In this document: positions 62,007-64,000 of the stretch, one piece after another
Layout of the letters: every line of letters begins with the position of its first letter
How positions within the stretch are numbered: position 1 is the first letter of the stretch
NCBI GenBank assembly: GCA_028282785.1
Contig: JANQHE010000004.1
Span: 1 to 64,000 of the forward strand
DNA length: 64,000 nucleotides
Origin: Bacteroidales bacterium
Lineage (GTDB): Bacteria > Bacteroidota > Bacteroidia > Bacteroidales > UBA12077
Direction of reading: 5' to 3'
Notes under the pieces: generated by a model
The model's database searches: none
What the model was told of the DNA's origin: nothing
What the model saw: only the letters and a program-made list of their open reading frames with translations
Position numbers and translations under genes: made by a program

Positions 62007-62042
62007 AAGAGAGGGAAAAATTATTTTTCCCTCTCTTTTTTT
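62007..62042 (+). terminator. Strong terminator after the thioredoxin pair
   Basis: AGAGAGGGAAAAA (62007-62019) pairs perfectly with TTTTTCCCTCTCT (62023-62035) over a three-base loop, then a run of T to 62042. Confidence 0.9.
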
Positions 62043-62071
62043 GCAAATTGGTATAACAGAATTTTATAATT

Positions 62072-62992
62072 ATGCGTTTCTTGATTAATTTCGTAGAAAT
62101 GCAGTCTTTTTTTTCAACATATCTTTTACCCCTATCTCTGTCAATTATAATGATGGGAATGGGATTGTCTCTCGAAAAAGGAGATTTTAGAAATATATTA
62201 CGTTATCCAAAGCCAGTTGTAACCGGAATTATAAGCCAGGTATTTATTCTCCCACTTGTTACTTTTTTATTATTTGGATTTACAAACTTAAACCCATATA
62301 TTAAGGTAGGATTTATACTTATTACTGCATGTGCGGGAGGCTCAGCTACAAATGTTATAACTCACATGTTAAAAGGCAATCTTGCTCTTTCTATTTCATT
62401 AACTGCAATAAATAGCCTAATTATACTTGTTAGTTTACCTTTCATGGTTAAGTTGGGATTGGAAATATTTTTAGGCGAGGGAAAAACAATACATTTGAAT
62501 GTTTTCAATACAATACTGAATATTCTTTTAACAATTATTATACCCACTTTTTTAGGAATGTTTATCAGGCAATACTTTTTTAGGTTTGCAATTAAGGCTC
62601 AGAAACCTTTAAGAATAATTTTACCTCTTATTCTTTTTTCTGTCTTTATTGTTATGATATTTTTTGATGATAACGGTTCTGAAAATGGATTCTATGATTT
62701 CTTATACATTGCACCCTGGGCCTTACTGTTAAATTTTGTTTCAATGCTTATTGTTTATTTTATTTCCAAATATCTACGATTAGGTGGGAAAAATAATTTT
62801 ACAATAAGTATCGAAGTTGGATTAAAAAACAGTATTGTTGGAATTTATGTAGCAGAAAGCCTTTTAAATAATTACGAAATGGCAATGGTATCGGTAGTTT
62901 ATGGGTCATTTACTTTTTTTTCAACCTTATTATTCGGATATCTTGCTAAACGAATAGAGCTTTGGGGCTTTGGTTATAGAAAATTATTCTGA
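62072..62992 (+). CDS. BASS-family (bile acid:sodium symporter-like) transporter
   Basis: 306 residues with about nine or ten membrane helices. The opening LPLSLSIIMMGMGLSLEKGD, then ITACAGGSATNVITHMLKGN and the late VGLKNSIVGIYVAESL are the conserved sodium- and substrate-binding blocks of the BASS family. It takes up organic anions (bile acids, pantoate, pyruvate or others) with Na+; the real substrate cannot be read here. An in-frame ATG at 62096, eight codons in, is an alternative start. It is read through from no obvious operon, standing just after a terminator, and ends in TGA. Confidence 0.86.
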   Translation: MRFLINFVEMQSFFSTYLLPLSLSIIMMGMGLSLEKGDFRNILRYPKPVVTGIISQVFILPLVTFLLFGFTNLNPYIKVGFILITACAGGSATNVITHMLKGNLALSISLTAINSLIILVSLPFMVKLGLEIFLGEGKTIHLNVFNTILNILLTIIIPTFLGMFIRQYFFRFAIKAQKPLRIILPLILFSVFIVMIFFDDNGSENGFYDFLYIAPWALLLNFVSMLIVYFISKYLRLGGKNNFTISIEVGLKNSIVGIYVAESLLNNYEMAMVSVVYGSFTFFSTLLFGYLAKRIELWGFGYRKLF

Positions 62993-63097
62993 TTTTAGAA
63001 TTGATAATAAGCAAAAAAACTGTAAATTTCCGGTGTTAAAAAAATCACTTTTTTCGGGAAAGTAATTAAAAGAAATAGAATTAAAAAATAAGGATCA

Positions 63098-63943
63098 ATG
63101 AAAACATTAAAATCTTTCATCAAAAAATCAGTAATAGTATTAGTATCAGGAATGTTGTTGGTGTCTCTTACGAACTGTACAGGAAGTAAAAAAGGAGATA
63201 ATTCAAGTGAAGTTTCATCAGAATCAAAACTTGATAAAGAAGAATTGGAAGAAAAAGTGAGAGAGATAGTATATCCATTACCTACAGCTTTTGAAGTAAC
63301 TGAAATGATTAACAAAATAGAAGCTAGTTATATCATTGGTATTACTAATAAAACGGAAAGTATAGACAAGTATTTTACAGATAAAGATCAGGCAATTAAT
63401 CTAGGTGTTTATAGTGCAGATTTAAGTTATGCAAGTACTTATAACATGAAACAAGAAATCATGACTTATATGGAGGCATTGGAAAACTTAGTTGTTGAAC
63501 TTGGAATTACTGGTGCTTTTTCAATAAGCTTCATCGATGAAGTTGAAGAAAACATTGATAACAAAGATGTTTTAGTTGATTTAATTACGGGATCTTTTTA
63601 TGATACTTATGAATATCTGGTAAAAAATAATAAGGAAGATTTATCATTGTTGGTATTAGCTGGTACATGGATCGAAGCGATGTACATTTCTTGCAATATT
63701 TCGGAAACTGTTTATCATAATCCTGATTTAGTAAAAGTTATATTACACCAAAAATCTTCACTGGATAAACTCGTTGAAATGTTAGAAGAACATAAACAAC
63801 ATGAATCTGTACAGTCGGTATTATCGGATCTTAACCCGATAAAAGAAGTATATGATAGTATAGAAGAAACAGGGATCACTGAAGCACAACTAAACAGCAT
63901 AATTGAACAAACAAATGCGTTAAGAAAAAAGATAATACTTTAA
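63098..63943 (+). CDS. Conserved helical lipoprotein of unknown function
   Basis: 281 residues with a lipoprotein signal (SLTNC, Cys at about 27), followed by a short Ser-rich linker. The domain starts VYPLPTAFEVTEMINKIEA, with AINLGVYSADLSYASTYN as a striking conserved-looking block, and is almost entirely helical after that. I have the impression this family is widespread in marine Bacteroidota, but it has no named function I can give. It is probably anchored to a membrane. An A-rich leader with AAGGA precedes the ATG, and the gene ends at a terminator. Confidence 0.72.
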   Translation: MKTLKSFIKKSVIVLVSGMLLVSLTNCTGSKKGDNSSEVSSESKLDKEELEEKVREIVYPLPTAFEVTEMINKIEASYIIGITNKTESIDKYFTDKDQAINLGVYSADLSYASTYNMKQEIMTYMEALENLVVELGITGAFSISFIDEVEENIDNKDVLVDLITGSFYDTYEYLVKNNKEDLSLLVLAGTWIEAMYISCNISETVYHNPDLVKVILHQKSSLDKLVEMLEEHKQHESVQSVLSDLNPIKEVYDSIEETGITEAQLNSIIEQTNALRKKIIL

Positions 63944-63966
63944 ATTAAAGTACATAATTAATCATT

Positions 63967-63999
63967 AGCTCATGTGTTTTAATGCATGAGCTTTTTTTT
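63967..63999 (+). terminator. Terminator after the lipoprotein gene
   Basis: AGCTCATG (63967-63974) pairs with CATGAGCT (63985-63992), with a ten-base loop and a run of T to the end of the window. Confidence 0.85.
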
Positions 64000-64000
64000 A

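Noticed and set aside
1-64000. tRNA, rRNA, riboswitch or CRISPR array
   Set aside because: No cloverleaf-like, rRNA-like, cobalamin-riboswitch-like or regularly spaced repeat sequence was recognised, including upstream of the cobalamin-binding gene.

Overview
The window is AT-rich chromosomal DNA (roughly one third G+C by eye) from a Bacteroidota bacterium. The evidence is a complete SprA/Sov translocon gene of the type IX secretion system (T9SS) in the order malic enzyme / ruvA / sprA / gcvH known from this phylum, three secreted proteins ending in T9SS sorting domains, a membrane-anchored propeller/AraC regulator of the HTCS type, and near-consensus Bacteroidota promoters (TANNTTTG). A futalosine-pathway menaquinone gene (mqnC) and a kaiBC clock operon suggest a free-living, environmental Bacteroidia or Cytophagia relative rather than a gut Bacteroides; the exact order cannot be fixed from this sequence.

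Layout. 1-1730: the 3' tail of a secreted-protein gene cut by a decayed IS4-type insertion sequence whose two ends fold into inward-facing terminators. 2.1-11.5 kb: a 48-residue lysine-rich peptide, then a 3033-residue secreted surface protein with three beta-helix blocks, seven ~104-residue repeats and a T9SS tail. 11.6-20.0 kb: a GNAT enzyme and, on the minus strand, a tight three-gene unit (unknown 365-residue protein, ten-helix membrane protein, 1751-residue Ser/Thr kinase-ATPase-GAF-histidine kinase). 20.2-33.0 kb: gcvH, sprA, ruvA, a lysyl-endopeptidase-like T9SS protease and malic enzyme. 33.2-39.4 kb: a palindromic repeat, pdxA, leucyl aminopeptidase, mqnC, a beta-lactamase-fold lipoprotein, sfsA and a DUF6265-like lipoprotein.

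39.5-46.2 kb is the most interesting region: six minus-strand genes that look like one operon. In transcription order they encode a cobalamin-binding protein with the CarH light-sensor signature W-x9-EH, a histidine kinase, a receiver fused to a four-helix domain resembling the KaiC-activating domain of KaiA (or RsbU_N), KaiB, KaiC with both ATPase domains and the Ser-Thr phosphosites kept, and a REC-PAS-histidine kinase-REC hybrid. This reads as a self-contained clock or timer with a possible light/B12 input, a KaiA-like modulator and two-component output. That functional reading is inference.

46.3-64 kb: small cysteine-cluster and unknown proteins, a LolA-like protein, a DJ-1/PfpI-beta-propeller-T9SS fusion, two large imperfect palindromes, a TolB-like lipoprotein beside a wrecked S9 peptidase, the HTCS-like regulator without kinase, a TPR-PAS histidine kinase, an M14 peptidase, three thioredoxin-fold proteins, a BASS transporter and a conserved lipoprotein. 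No tRNA, rRNA, CRISPR array or replication origin was seen.
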